The notes under the pieces were generated by a model. That model had not been told where the DNA came from. It saw nothing but the letters and a program-made list of their open reading frames with translations, and made no database searches. From Metellina segmentata (lineage: Eukaryota; Arthropoda; Arachnida; Araneae; Tetragnathidae): 64,000 nucleotides of DNA. The DNA lies in contig OX375877.1 in assembly GCA_947359465.1 (NCBI GenBank), positions 67,806,698 through 67,870,697 on the forward strand. Reading direction: 5' to 3'. A program made the position numbers and the translations under genes. Positions 12,003-22,796 of this stretch are shown piece after piece; position 1 is the stretch's first letter; each line of letters opens with the position of its first letter.

Positions 12003-12890
12003 CCAAGGGGCTCCTAAACCTGCTCGCAAACCCCCGAGGATTGCTACGCAATCACATTTGGTTAGCTTCGCAAACCAACACTCCTTTCGTAGAGTCAATC
12101 TCTTGCGACGGCGAAACTATCTTAATAATTCGTATAATACTGATTTGACTTTCCAATCCGTGATGTCACAGCGAGGGCTCCTCCCCCTGCTCGCTAACGC
12201 TTACCAACCCCCGGTGATTGTTACGCAATCCAACACTCTGGTAAGTGATTTCGCGTTTGTTTTACTTTAACACTTAATGTCCCTTAAAATAATAGCCGCA
12301 TCAGTAAAAAATCTCAAGCGTACTTAATCGGCAAACCGTCTAAAAATCGAGTGAATAAACGAGCATGACGTCACAGCGAGTTTCAAGGGCATCTGTCAAA
12401 CCCGTCAAAAACCGTCAGAAAATGTAACGTTAATTTACGTGAATAAGAATAAACGGGTATAAATCTAAAAAGTATAAATTTCTTTGACCAACTTTTGATC
12501 GCATTGAATTTATTTATTAACCAAGATCAAAAATAATTGTACCGTAAGAAAGAGTACATTCTAAGGTATATGCAATGTTTTCAAATTTAGAAACTAATAG
12601 CAATAAGATACAGATATGACAGTTTTAACGACTAAAGACTGAAAATTTATACGTTTTGCTCACTCGTGTTATAAATTTCGCTGTTACAATTTTGACACTT
12701 TATAAACCCTAACTAATAACCGCATAGGAAAAAAAATCTTCAAAATTGTCCAGGGAACACGATGACGAACAAAACCATGTTAATGTCGTAATTTTCTTAT
12801 CCGTACTTTCTCGGGAAACCGTCGAAGATTCTATCTAAACAACCCAGTTTTCAATCCTGCGACAGAAAAGGCGGTAACTTTTTTTAATAT
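12003..12890 (-). mobile_element. Helitron, decayed copy of the 8726 family
   Basis: The minus-strand 3' end at 12003 has lost the exact CTAG (CCAAGG in the plus strand) but keeps the hairpin series, including GGATTGCTACGCAATC. A second 3'-end-like block lies at about 12165-12240. One internal unit with ACTTTTGATCGCATTGAATT lies near 12490. The 5' end (about 12890) reads AATATTAAAAAAAGTTACCG on the minus strand and is cut short where another 3' end abuts it. Confidence 0.7.
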
Positions 12891-12956
12891 TAGGGAGTTC
12901 CGAACCTGCTCGCCTCCGCTAACCAATCCCATTTGGTTTGCATCGCAAACTTCGTT
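12891..12956 (-). mobile_element. Helitron 3'-end fragment
   Basis: Right after the previous copy, TAGGGAGTTCCGAACCTGCT and CCCATTTGGTTTGCATCGCA repeat the 3' terminal hairpin block of the same family, in the same orientation. The rest of that copy is absent. This is either a tail-to-head junction of two insertions or an abortive end. Confidence 0.55.
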
Positions 12957-13507
12957 TTAACATTTTCATAGCTTCTACAATTTACTTCGGATGCAAATAT
13001 ATACATTTAATTCTCAAATAATATATTACAATATGCGACCGATTAAGACATATACAAACAGAAACAAAATTCCGATGAATAATTGCAGAATTCTGAAAAA
13101 CGAAAGATGTGAAAAGTGTCGAATTTCGGTTTCCTGAGCTGAAATAGAGTAATTCTAAAAAAGACAAAATATTGATAGACAATAATGATTTATGAAACCT
13201 AGCAATGCTCAAATTTGACATTCGCGGTTTTAACTCAAATGTACAAACCCTGTAGAACGTGTTTCCTTTTCAATTTGCAATTATTGCAAGAAAGCAATCT
13301 TTAGATTTTAAAATTGAGGCTTCAAGGCTTAAGAGCTAGACCACGTCCATGAGTCCGAACATGCTCAATATTTTCAACACTAGATCAGGACCACGCAGTC
13401 TAAAAGATGACTTGAAGAGGCTGTTCATCACTAATTACAGTGAAAAAAAAGGATTGAGCCTTTCAATGGTTTAAATGATGTGGTTCATTTTGTTTTTGCA
13501 CACCTCC
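12957..13507. other. no recognised gene
   Basis: AT-rich sequence. A 79-codon minus-strand frame at 12982-13221 has no recognisable domain. Confidence 0.4.
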
Positions 13508-13515
13508 CCTTAATT

Positions 13516-14162
13516 CAGGTCTCGAAATACCCGGGTGCTCATGAAAATAAAATTTTGCACCTAAATTTTTCCCGCTAGGTGCACGCAGTGCACCTAATGT
13601 TAAAAAAAAAAAGGGCGGGGTAAACGTGTTTTATGTTATTTTCATGTTTGAACAAAATATTAGTATCGACCTCTCTCGCTCTAAAGGAACGTAATTAAAA
13701 TTCTTAAATACACACTATGCGAAAACAAAATCGCTGGGCCTTAAAATTTTTATAGACATTGGCTGATTTAATTCGTATAAATCTAAGCGAAGAGACCTTA
13801 GGTACTTTCAATCCAGAAAATGCTGTGTTGCAATGTAGGAAAAATACAAAAAGAAGGATGGACACTAAACCTTATGGGAAAAGATCTGCCAAAAACGTAG
13901 ACTTTTCTGATTCCCCACCAATGTCTGATGATGATGAATATTTGTAAGTAATAATATCGCAGGTAAATAAAATTGCTCAAATATTTTTATTTACTATCCT
14001 AACCTATGTAAACATACCCAACTAATAAAGTAGTTGACATTACATGAATGCTCTTTTATTACGGTTTTTTTGCATGTGCACCTAAAATATAATCTGTGCA
14101 CCTAATTTAAAAACTTAGTTGCACAAGGTGCACCTGTATTTAAAAATCCATTTCGAGGCGTG
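13516..14162 (+). mobile_element. hAT-type element with GTGCAC subterminal motifs
   Basis: A 647-bp element beginning CAGGTCTCGAAATACCCGGG and ending with the reverse of CACGCCTCGAAATGGATTTT. It is flanked by 8-bp near-copies CCTTAATT (13508-13515) and CATTAATA (14163-14170), six of eight matching, as expected for hAT. Both subterminal zones are dense in GGTGCAC or GTGCACC, a likely transposase-binding motif. It is the same family as 33241-33810 in the opposite orientation. It keeps only a C-terminal transposase scrap. Confidence 0.82.
13762..13947 (+). pseudogene. hAT transposase C-terminal tail remnant
   Basis: An open frame with FNPENAVLQCRKNTKRR and KPYGKRS, then an acidic tail with DSPPMSDDDEYL and a stop. 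The pattern of an aromatic-proline-rich segment, a basic stretch and PYGKR resembles the extreme C-terminus of ZNF862-type hAT transposases, by family recollection. There is no methionine start and no catalytic domain; the rest was lost by internal deletion. Confidence 0.4.
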
Positions 14163-14170
14163 CATTAATA

Positions 14171-15525
14171 TATCCTTTCAATAACTCATTCTGTTCGATC
14201 TATTCACGTCAATACTACCTTTCAGCAATCATAAAACTGTGCAGTTCTTCATGTACACCCCACACAAGTTCGACAGATACCTCGTCTGAATGTTTACGTA
14301 TCTGAAACATCGTTGCGACAGAATCCCCTTGAGACACCGCTACTCAACCATTTTTTTACGATCTATTGAACGGGAGTGACTACGGAACGTGCCGCGAATT
14401 GCGATATTTATTCAACGGCTCACTCCACATTTAAGTAATGATAGCCCACGCAGGAGCTTTCAGGTACAAATTGAGTTGTTCAAAACTGTTGGAGGGCTGT
14501 AATGCTTTGAAGAGGGAACACTTCGCGAGGATGCATACTAGTATTTATTTATATACTTTACCTCGATGCCAACATTTCTTAGTTGTAAATAAGGTGTTCA
14601 TCACAGTAAAACTGTCACCGTAAGTTGGGTGATGTGTATTGTAGGAGAGTTGTGCCAACCTTTTGTGAGCAGCTTCAGGAGCATTCCCATAAAATTTCAG
14701 GTGTTTTGAGGCTGCTTCAGAAGCAACGCGAAAATAAAGACAAAAATAAAAGATCGCGGCATATTAAAAAAAAAAAAAAACAGTCCTAAAACTCCTTATT
14801 AGTACAAATAATATCTTTTAAGTCCTAAGACTCCTTTTGCTAGCCGTTTTTTTTTTAGTTGTTTTTCTCACTTTTTTCCATTTTTCTGACAATTTTTAAA
14901 GAACAAGGAGGTAAACCTGGACCTAATTGATGAAACAACGCAAAATAACGGACATTTTCAGAGTAAATAATTTGTTTCCTTTTTTAAAAATTATTTCTAT
15001 TTATATTAATATCTGCTATTTCACTATTGTAAAAGCAAAATTCGCGCAGTGGGAGGATTGGATTAAGGTTTTTTTGACAAAAAATGCAAATAATCCGAAA
15101 TTTGGAATGGCTGAGGTCAGGAGGATTTGGAACTTTGTACTGAAAAATAATTTGGATAAAAAATTACATCTTCATGAAAGGTTTTATCCTTAAATTATAG
15201 AAACAAAATTCTAATAAACAATGTCCCCCAAAGTCAAAATTTTTCCCTTTTTCATAGAGGAAATTAGTTGCGGATATTCGTGGAGAAACTCCGGAAGTTC
15301 CGGAGCACTTGGCAACTCTGTTGTACTTTGAGGCAATAGGTGAATGTATTTTATTTTGAGGCAATATTAGCTTAGAGCAAATAAACAGGAAAATGTGTAT
15401 CCTCTAAAGATGTATGATTTATCTGTGCTCTTCAAGCTGTTCTACAAAATTACGTTTTGGTATGAATATAATTTTTAAACAGAATGATAGATATTTGGGT
15501 TTGTTGTTGTACTCCTACAGTTAAT
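14171..15525. other. no clear gene; one small unexplained ORF
   Basis: An ATG-initiated frame at 14930-15193 begins MKQRKITDIFRVNN, a PIP-box-like opening (Q-x-x-I-x-x-I-F), and ends KLHLHERFYP. It is preceded by a few hundred bases of A- and T-runs. There is no recognised domain and no second copy, so I do not call it a gene. Nothing else is seen. Confidence 0.3.
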
Positions 15526-15528
15526 ATA

Positions 15529-15590
15529 CGAGGGTAATCACGAAAATAAAGTCCATATTTCATATTATGCGCGTGGGAATATGCTCATAG
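15529..15590 (+). mobile_element. possible solo mariner-like terminus
   Basis: After a TA, the sequence CGAGGGTAATCACGAAAATA looks like a mariner inverted-repeat end. No matching opposite end or transposase was found within the next few kilobases. It may be a truncated element or chance resemblance. Confidence 0.25.
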
Positions 15591-16168
15591 GAGAGTTTTC
15601 TGTCAATTACAAGATGTGCTGCTGATTTAAAGTTTGTGCATATCTGTTGGAAAGGGCCTTATCCCATTTTTCAAAGGGGTATTTGAAGAAATAAGCTCAA
15701 ATTTGATAACATTCACGCACTGAATGAAATGTATTTTCTTAGTTTTACTTTTTACCGTGCAGATCTGTACTAGTAACCTACCAACATTCACCAAAAAGAG
15801 AAATAAAATTTGAAAAATCCATCATAGTCACATCTATTTAAAATAAACGCGAGCCATCTCTCTCTCTCTTCTATAACAACCACCACTCCAGACTTTAAAA
15901 AGGAAGTAATTCTCATGTTAGGCAGGTTGTATCTGTCAGCATCCTCAGAGTGATGTTTAACCAGCAGTGTCGATCCATCTCATGCATACGATTAGGTGTG
16001 AGCGAATGACCACTGTACAGAATGTGCCCTCCCCCCTAAGAGCGGAAATCATGACGATTGTTAAGTGAGCACAACAGACATGGACTATTAGTTGGTTGGG
16101 TTTTATGGCGCACACGGGTTATTTTTTGCAACAACGCCAACAAATGTGAACCAAGTAAATGGATGTTT

Positions 16169-16983
16169 TCGTTACCGCTAGAGCTCGAAAGCCGTTAATG
16201 TGTACATTACGTAGCTGATCTGCAGAATAACTGATTTGCTCCGTTAACGTGCGGAATCAAGTTTTCCGCATTTAACCTAGGTAATGTGCACATTAACGAC
16301 TTCCGTATGGTTAAAGTTCAAAAGTTTGTTTCCCTCATTTCCTTTTTCACGACACATTCCCCCTCTCCCTCCACTTTTAGTTTTAGTGTGGTTTCGCCAG
16401 CGTCTTGTCGTCGCCGATTGCTTTTATTTCTCATAATTTGCGTCAGCTGCCAGTGCGTAGCATAGCTAATTCTGTTTTCAAATTCGTTTCTGTATGTTAG
16501 CGCGTGAGTTTGTGTCGTGATTTTTTTAAAGCAGATAAATTTAACTCCTAGTATGCCAGCAAGCACCGAATTGGTGAGTAAAATGAAGAAAAGATAATTA
16601 GCTAACCCCTTAAGCGAAGATTTAAAATATAATAGTGTTTTAATGACGAAAGTATGATTCCATAATTGAAGATGTAAAGCGAATAAAAGTCTCCAAGAAA
16701 AAAGGATCATTTCGAGATTATTGAATAATTTAAAGGTATGATGTGTTGACTGTACGTTCCTGTTGTTCCAGCAAAGATCTTATTTTCACTTTAACGAGTG
16801 CCTAGTAGGTAATGTGCAGATTATCTAGGTAATTTGCAGATTACCTAGGTAATTTGCGGATTACCTAGGTAATTTGAGAAATAGAAGCAATTTTCGACAC
16901 TTTAACGGATTACCCTAGTTAATCTGAACATCACCTAGATAATTTGTAGAATAACTGATTACTGCACTTTAACGGTAACAAAG
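16169..16983. mobile_element. inverted-repeat element, superfamily unknown
   Basis: The left end reads TCGTTACCGCTAGAGCTCGA and the right end, reversed, CTTTGTTACCGTTAAAGTGC. Both ends repeat GAATAACTGATT and GTTAA-type motifs in mirror order. Palindromic ACCTAGGT motifs sit near both sides (16273 and 16811-16870). A 130-codon minus-strand frame inside (16318-16710) begins with a hydrophobic, lysine-poor segment and ends QDAGETTLKLKVEGEGE; it is not recognised. No certain target duplication. Confidence 0.4.
16811..16880. repeat. 20-bp palindromic tandem repeat
   Basis: Three and a half copies of a 20-bp unit, AATTTGCAGATTACCTAGGT, with exact 20-bp spacing at 16811, 16831, 16851 and 16871. 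The core TTACCTAGGTAA is a perfect palindrome. Related half-sites occur at 16273 and 16893-16950. It looks like an array of binding sites near the end of the enclosing element. Confidence 0.8.
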
Positions 16984-16989
16984 ATGATT

Positions 16990-18560
16990 GGTACAGATGT
17001 GAGGCAAATACTCCCAGGGAAAAATAGATCCGGTGCCGCTTTCAATGCACAAGTTGCTAGGCACTGTAGAAATCCTTAGAGCCAAGCAGACATGAACAAA
17101 TTGCTTCGAATAGGCAGGACACTAAAATTAAGGTTATTTATAAGATTTTCGTAGGTAATCGTTTTTATGAAACTTTTGAATTGGAAGTGTATGTGTAAAC
17201 CAATTACTGAGACATGAAAAGCTATATTAATTGCACTGTAAACACTGCTCCAGGTACCTTTTTTTGCACTGCATAAATCCTACGTATGCATTGCATACCC
17301 TGTAATGTACTGCATATCCCATATTCCATGTATACGGCCCCTGCAAATGTTTTACAGAATAGTTTTACACTTGTATATATTATGATGTCACAGAGCCGAT
17401 ATGTAAATTCTTGAATGATTTTTTTACGATTTATCTCTTGTTATATTTGAGTAAAATGAAATGTCAAGAACGGATTAATTTAAAATAGAGAATTGGGAAT
17501 ACAAATGTTCCATAGAACACTACCTGCTTAAAAATTGTAAGTTTTTCAACTTTCATGCACCATGTAAGTGTCAAAGCAAATTTTAAATAGGAGAACAGTT
17601 TTAATCAGTGGTTGACAAATTGGTCGATATCGACCCCACAGGGGTTACAATTTCATGGTACATAAAGTGCGTAATAACTGCTACGTTTGTGCTACAACAA
17701 ATATGAAAAATGTCTGAAACATAAAATCAATGTTAAGAGTAATTCATCAAAAGAAGAAAAAAAAATTAAAAACTAAAATTACTAATATAAAAAACGCACA
17801 CAAAATCTTCCTTAGCTCTAAAATGTCTGCGATGAAAACTGTATGTAAAACAAATTTATATCAAGAGAATTTTATTGAAAAATACCAATGATTAAAAAAT
17901 ACAAACGATGTGAAAAAAAGATAGCACTAACATAAACTAAACTAAGCACAAACTAAAAATTCCTGTCTAAGCAGTAAAAGTATTTAACAAAAAGAATTCC
18001 CGAACAGCAAATAAAAGATTAATAAAAAAACAAAGGACGCTATTTTGAAAAGATAATCAAGTTCTAAGATTTCGATTAAAGATAGTGTAGTCATGAATAA
18101 CATGAAACATTTTTCCTACCAGTTCTAGCGAACTCCGTCTGCAAAATGCACAATTAATAGAAATTCATAGTAGAAAGTTGTTCCAAAGGCCCTTAGTAAC
18201 GGAAAAAAACATGTAACAGTGCAAGCTGTTACTTATCGTCTCGGGACAGATGCTTACGTAATCATGTGTTGGGTTTTTACAAAAAGTACTTTCATCTTTT
18301 CCTCTCGGGAAAACCTACCAATTCAATTGTTGCCCCATTACGGCTTTTTTGTACGAAAATCCAATTTTCTTTATTTTTTTTAAGGCTAGTAACACATACT
18401 TTACGGTTTTTCCACCGAACGAATGCAGACTAAAACGAATTGAGTTTTTTAAATATTTCAATTGCTCGACCTCTGATCTTTTCGGTCTGCGGCAGTACAA
18501 GGGGAAAATTAACAGCTATTTGCGAAGGTAGCATCCAGTCGTTACTAATAACAGGAGCGA
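16990..18560. other. no gene; possible solo hAT terminus
   Basis: AT-rich DNA. At 17609 CAGTGGTTGACAAATTGGTC followed by GATATCGACCCCACAGGGGT looks like a hAT terminus, but no partner end was located. Two overlapping 60-codon frames near 18315-18531 lie on opposite strands and are unrecognised. Confidence 0.35.
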
Positions 18561-18570
18561 TCACCAACAT

Positions 18571-18895
18571 ACATTCGGTATAGTGGTAAAGGTGTTAGTC
18601 TCTAGATCGGAAGGTTCCTGGTTCGAATCCATGTCTGGGCATGTATGTTTATAAGCGTATAGTGTAGAGGCGGTTGGTGCACCTTAAATCTGTCATGGCC
18701 GAAAGTCATCACGTTGGGTTGGTGTGGAAGTTTGGAGAGTGGGGTGTCAGCTCAGGTGTTGCTTCGTCATCGGACCGTGGTTCAAAATTACGAGGTGTTG
18801 TCCTCGGATCTCTCCCTTAAAGGACTGATCCCGGACCGTCGTCAATAGCTTGTTGTGTTGTTCTAGTATGACGTTAACTAAAAATCACAAATTAC
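18571..18895 (+). mobile_element. tRNA-headed SINE with 9-bp target duplication
   Basis: A 325-bp SINE flanked by CACCAACAT (18562-18570 and 18896-18904). Its promoter boxes are TATAGTGGTAAAGGTGTTAG (A box region) and GGTTCGAATCC (B box, near 18622). The head aligns best with an arginine-type tRNA by eye, though no cloverleaf can be drawn. The body matches 54510-54825 closely. The tail is CTAGTATGACGTTAACTAAA followed by AT-rich sequence. About 50 bp beyond the tail, GGGATTTGCACCCGGGACC is a degenerate B-box-like patch on the other strand. Confidence 0.9.
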
Positions 18896-19068
18896 CACCA
18901 ACATCCAAGAGCTTTCAAACCGGGATTTGCACCCGGGACCAACTAGGTGGCAGACAAACGCTACGAGACAAATATAAAAGTCATTTGGTCAATGGGGTAA
19001 CCTTTTATGTGGTTAGCCCCATTCATCCTAGGATCATTTAGCAAAAACTAGTAGGTTGAATCATACTA

Positions 19069-20481
19069 CACTCTATAACAAAAATATCGACGCAACAAGA
19101 AGGAATCATCTGATTGATTTGAAATTTCGTATGAAAAATTGTTTTGACCAAATATACAAATGATTAAAATTTGGTGTAAAATGAATGAATAGTGCGATCT
19201 CCAGCGTATCGGAACTGCGCATCCAGCAGATGTATATAAGGAGTTGTTCTTGAACTGTTGTTAAAAATTGCTGCTGCATTGCGATTTAGGATACCTTTCA
19301 ACGACTGAAAAAATGCCTCGCCGCAGGATTCGAGCTCATTACGAGCAACTTTCAGAGTTTGAAAGAGGTCGTATCATTGGATTGAAAGAGGCAGGTTGGG
19401 CAAATCGGAGAATCGCTCGTCATGTGAGTCGAAGCGATGCGTCGATTAGAAGATGCTAGCAAGAGTGGGTGGACAATGGCAGATTTCAGCGTCATGATGG
19501 TAGCGGTCGACGTAGGGCCACAACAGGTCTCGAGGACAGAGTGATTGTCTGATCAGCTGTCACAGCGCCTGATTCATCACTATCAACCATTAGTCGTGCG
19601 ACCTACACACGAGTGTCCACCATGGCCATTCACAGACGGCTGAGAGAGCGAAATCTACGCTAGTACCGACCGTTACGCCACCTGCCACTCACGCCTGCAC
19701 ACTGTCGAGCCAGATTACAGTGGTGCTTGGCTCGATCAGGCTGGAATGATGCTGACTGGGGACGTATAGTCTTTAGCGACGAATCCCGCTTCCAACTGTG
19801 TCCTGACGATCATCGAAGACGATTCTGGAGACGCCCAGTGCAGCGTGCCGATCCTGCTTTCACTATTGCACGCCACACGGGCCCTCAACAAGGAGTTATG
19901 GTTTGGGTGCCATTTCCCTTGATAGCCGGACCCCTTTGGTCGTCATTAGAGGTACACTTACTGCACAGTGGTACGTTGACGACATTCTGAGACCTGTTTT
20001 GCTACCGTTCCTTTCGCAGTACCCTGGGCTTATTTTTCAGAAAGACAATGCCAGATCACATACGGCACGTGTTGCTATGAACTGTCTTCAAGCTTGTCAA
20101 ACACTTCCTTGGCCAGCCAGATCACCAGATCTCTCTCCCATCGAGTATGTTTGGGATATGATGGGAAGGCGACTGCATCCGGTAGGGAATGTTGATGACG
20201 TAGTCCGGCAATTGGAGCAAATTCGGCAAGAAAGGCAAGAAATACCGCAGGAGACCATCCAGGAGCTTTATCGGTCTATGCCACGCCGTGTGGTAGCTTG
20301 CGTCCAGGCTAGAGGCGGGTCAACACCTTATTGAGCTCGTTACTGTAACTCTGAAATAAATCATTCAATTGTTCTGAAATTTTAATCATTTCTATTCTGT
20401 ATATAATTTTCCTATCCACCAATTTTTGTCTCCATCGGACAACTCCTTCTTGGTGCGTCGATTTTTTTTTGTTATAGAGTG
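19069..20481 (+). mobile_element. Tc1-like transposon, Tcb1-type, full length
   Basis: A 1413-bp element with near-identical TIRs starting CACTCTATAACAAAAA and continuing with ATCGACGCACCAAGAAGGA, set between TA pairs at 19067-19068 and 20482-20483. It is the same family as the copy at 57661-59055. It contains a single transposase reading frame with several lesions. A TTTGCATAT-type octamer and a TATATAAGG motif (19232) precede the gene. Confidence 0.95.
19313..20334 (+). pseudogene. Tc1-like transposase with stops and a frameshift
   Basis: The start is the ATG of MPRRRIRAHYEQLSEFERGR. The span of 341 codons is the normal family length. An N-terminal bipartite HTH is followed by the DDE core: first D in IVFSDESRFQL, second D in IFQKDNARSHTA, E in RSPDLSPIEYVWD (DD34E spacing). 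Premature stops lie at 19457 (RRC then TAG where the sister copy has W), about 19550 (TGA) and about 19661 (TAG). A frameshift near 19905 splits VWVPFPLIAG from the rest. The end is ARGGSTPY. The catalytic triad is intact, so loss of function comes from the stops and the shift. Confidence 0.95.
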
Positions 20482-20510
20482 TACTTTCGTATTCTGGATT
20501 GAACATACTT

Positions 20511-21042
20511 TATATGGACAAAAGTATTTGTACTCTACAGAAATTCGGGAAAGGATCCATCATAATTTGGGTTGTTTTCCTAGTTAGGTCTCGGCCCATT
20601 GCGTTATGTACCTTTTACCATAAACGCTGACGTGTACCTCGACGGTCTGGATAATACGGCCTTGCCTACACTAAGGCAATACTACGGCGATGAAGTTTTT
20701 TTTCTTACAACAGGATCGAGCTCCATGCATACTTCTAAACGTGTGCTGGATTGGTTTCCTGAAAATGAAGGAACTTGCTTGACTGGCCTGTTCAGAACCC
20801 CAATCTTAATCCGATCGAGCACTTTGGGGACATACTGGAGCGACGAGTACGACATCGCCACGCACGCTCATCTTCACAACTATCTCTTCTCACAGCCTTG
20901 AAAGAGGCATGGCGAGCTATTCCTGCCCAGATTTGCACAGAACTTCTCGAAAATATGCCTCGACGTGTTCATTACTAAATACTAAAATAATAAATCACTT
21001 TTTCTGAAAAACATGCAGTGTCCAAGTACTTTTGTCCATATA
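20511..21042 (+). mobile_element. deleted Tc1-like element
   Basis: The left end TATATGGACAAAAGTATTTG and the reversed right end TATATGGACAAAAGTACTTG form an inverted repeat around 530 bp. This family is different from its neighbour, which ends only 30 bp upstream. The 5' half of the gene is missing, so the element could move only with a transposase supplied elsewhere. Confidence 0.75.
20590..20978 (+). pseudogene. Tc1-like transposase, C-terminal half only
   Basis: The first part reads GPLRYVPFTINADVYLDGLD, then degenerates. A second frame carries LDWPVQNPNLNPIEHFGDIL, with the third catalytic glutamate in NPIEH, and ends NMPRRVHY. The HTH domain and first aspartate region are gone, and the second aspartate motif is not readable. 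At least one frameshift lies near 20780. Confidence 0.8.
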
Positions 21043-21714
21043 GTATAGCAGTCCTCATCTGATTGGTCTACGGCAGGGCCATCCATTGATTAATCATCTG
21101 ATTGGCTCATTTATTGATTACCTGATTGTAGTGGATGTTGTTGATTTCACTACTTTAGTCGCCGCAAGTAGTTGAATTTCTCGGAGCCCATGGCCCCGCA
21201 GGGGCCTTCATCTCCAGTATTGATGGATAAGTGGCATGACAGATGGTGCTTTCAGGTTAGGGAAAGAATGGGGTGGGTGTTAGGAAGATGTCAGGAGCTC
21301 GTTCAACGTGGTGCAGCCTTGTTTGAATACAAGTGCCACCTACATCGAGGAGCGTGGTTTAAAAGTCTTTAGTCGCCGCTCTATACAAATGCGGTTTCAT
21401 ACACCTACCTTCTCATAAGATGTTATGTAGCCAAACAAGGCGATAAAATGACAAATCGGCCAACCTATTCAAATTTCCCACATAGCAGTCACGGTAATCG
21501 ACATTTGAGGCTCAATAGCAATACTCAGTCTCTGAGAGAGCAGTATCAGAAACATTTTTAGTCAAACTAAATGCTGGTAGCGGTAGTGTTTCTGAGGCGT
21601 TAAATGTTTCCTGTACATATTCTGAATATGACGATCGTTGGCTTGTTCTTCGAAAATGATTTCAGCACTACGCTAATAAAAATTCCAAATAATAAATTGA
21701 GAATTCACTCGCAT
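21043..21714. other. no gene; SINE-tail trace at the end
   Basis: A short direct repeat of CATCTGATTGG..CTATTGATTA type occurs near 21055-21125. A 66-codon frame at 21172-21372 starts MNFSEPMAPQGPSSPVLMDK and is unrecognised. At about 21665 CACTACGCTAATAAAAATTC resembles a SINE 3' tail just before the satellite. Confidence 0.35.
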
Positions 21715-22663
21715 TCATATCGCACTCCGGCAAGAAAAGTGACACAGCTCAAAATATAAATATTTTGATGTCATGTCATTGAAAAATACGTATGAGGTGC
21801 CCCTACGAGTGTTATATTACTATTGTATAGAATGCAATAGAATTTAAAGACAGAAACACTTGCCTAAAATTTAAAAGACGACCTTCAACGATCTTACGAC
21901 AGCGACTCCGCCGTCATATCGCACTCCGGCAAGAAAAGTGACACAACTCAAAAAATAAATATTTTGATGTTATGTCATTGAAAAATACGTATGAGGTGCC
22001 CCTGCGTGTTATATTACTATTGTATAGAATGCAATAGAATTTAAAGACAGAAACACTTGCCTAAAATTTAAAAGACGACCTTCAACGATCTTACGACAGC
22101 GACTCCGCCGTTATATCGCACTCCGGCAAGAAAAGTGACACAGCTCAAAATATAAATATTTTGATGTCAGGTCATTGAAAAATACGTATGAGGTGCCCCT
22201 GCGTGTTATATTACTATTGTATAGAATGCAATAGAATTTAAAGACAGAAACACTTGCCTACAATTTAAAAGACGACCTTCAATGATCTTACGACAGCGAC
22301 TCCGCCGTCATATCGCACTCCGGCAAGAAAAGTGACGCAACTCAAAAAATAAATATTTTGATGTTATGTCATTGAAAAATACGTATGAGGTGCCCCTGCG
22401 TGTTATATTACTATTGTATAGAATGCAATAGAATTTAAAGACAGAAACACTTGCCTACAATTTAAAAGACGACCTTCAACGATCTTACGACAGCGACTCC
22501 GCCGTCATATCGCACTCCGGCAAGAAAAGTGACACAACTCAAAAAATAAATATTTTGATGTCATGTCATTGAAAAATACGTATGAGGTGCCCCTGCGTGT
22601 TATATTACTATTGTATAGAATGCAATAGAATTTAAAGACAGAAACACTTGCCTAAAATTTAAA
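21715..22663 (+). repeat. 197-bp satellite, nearly five units
   Basis: Units start at CGCACTCCGGCAAGAAAAGT at 21721, 21920, 22117, 22314 and 22511, giving periods of 199, 197, 197 and 197. The copies differ at only a few positions, and the 2-bp longer first unit has an extra GA. The last unit stops before its GACGACCTTC end. The junction motif is GCGACTCCGCCGTCATAT. No spacers or leader are present, so it is not a CRISPR array. Confidence 0.95.
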
Positions 22664-22796
22664 AGAAGCTTATACTATTTCGATATAAGTTTTAGAGTAT
22701 CCTTTCAGTTGATATTTCTCAAATTCTGCCATTTTGAGTTGTGTCACTTTTCTTGCCGGGGTGCGATATCTTCTAACCCGTTGTGTTGCTATAGCG
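22664..22796. other. inverted satellite motif and SINE stub
   Basis: The first 37 bases of the satellite unit recur inverted at 22732-22768 (TTGTGTCACTTTTCTTGCCG). Reading outward on the minus strand, this copy runs into a short frame MAEFEKYQLKGYSKTYIEIV that ends beside the array. From about 22770, TAACCCGTTGTGTTGCTATA is a SINE tail that resumes at 26251 beyond the hAT element. Confidence 0.6.

Noticed and set aside
18571..18640. tRNA gene
   Set aside because: A and B boxes are present, but no acceptor or anticodon stem pairs properly and the head continues into a SINE body; the same holds for the other SINE heads.
21715..22663. Repeat array as a CRISPR locus
   Set aside because: Contiguous ~197-bp units with no unique spacers, in a eukaryotic transposon-rich context.
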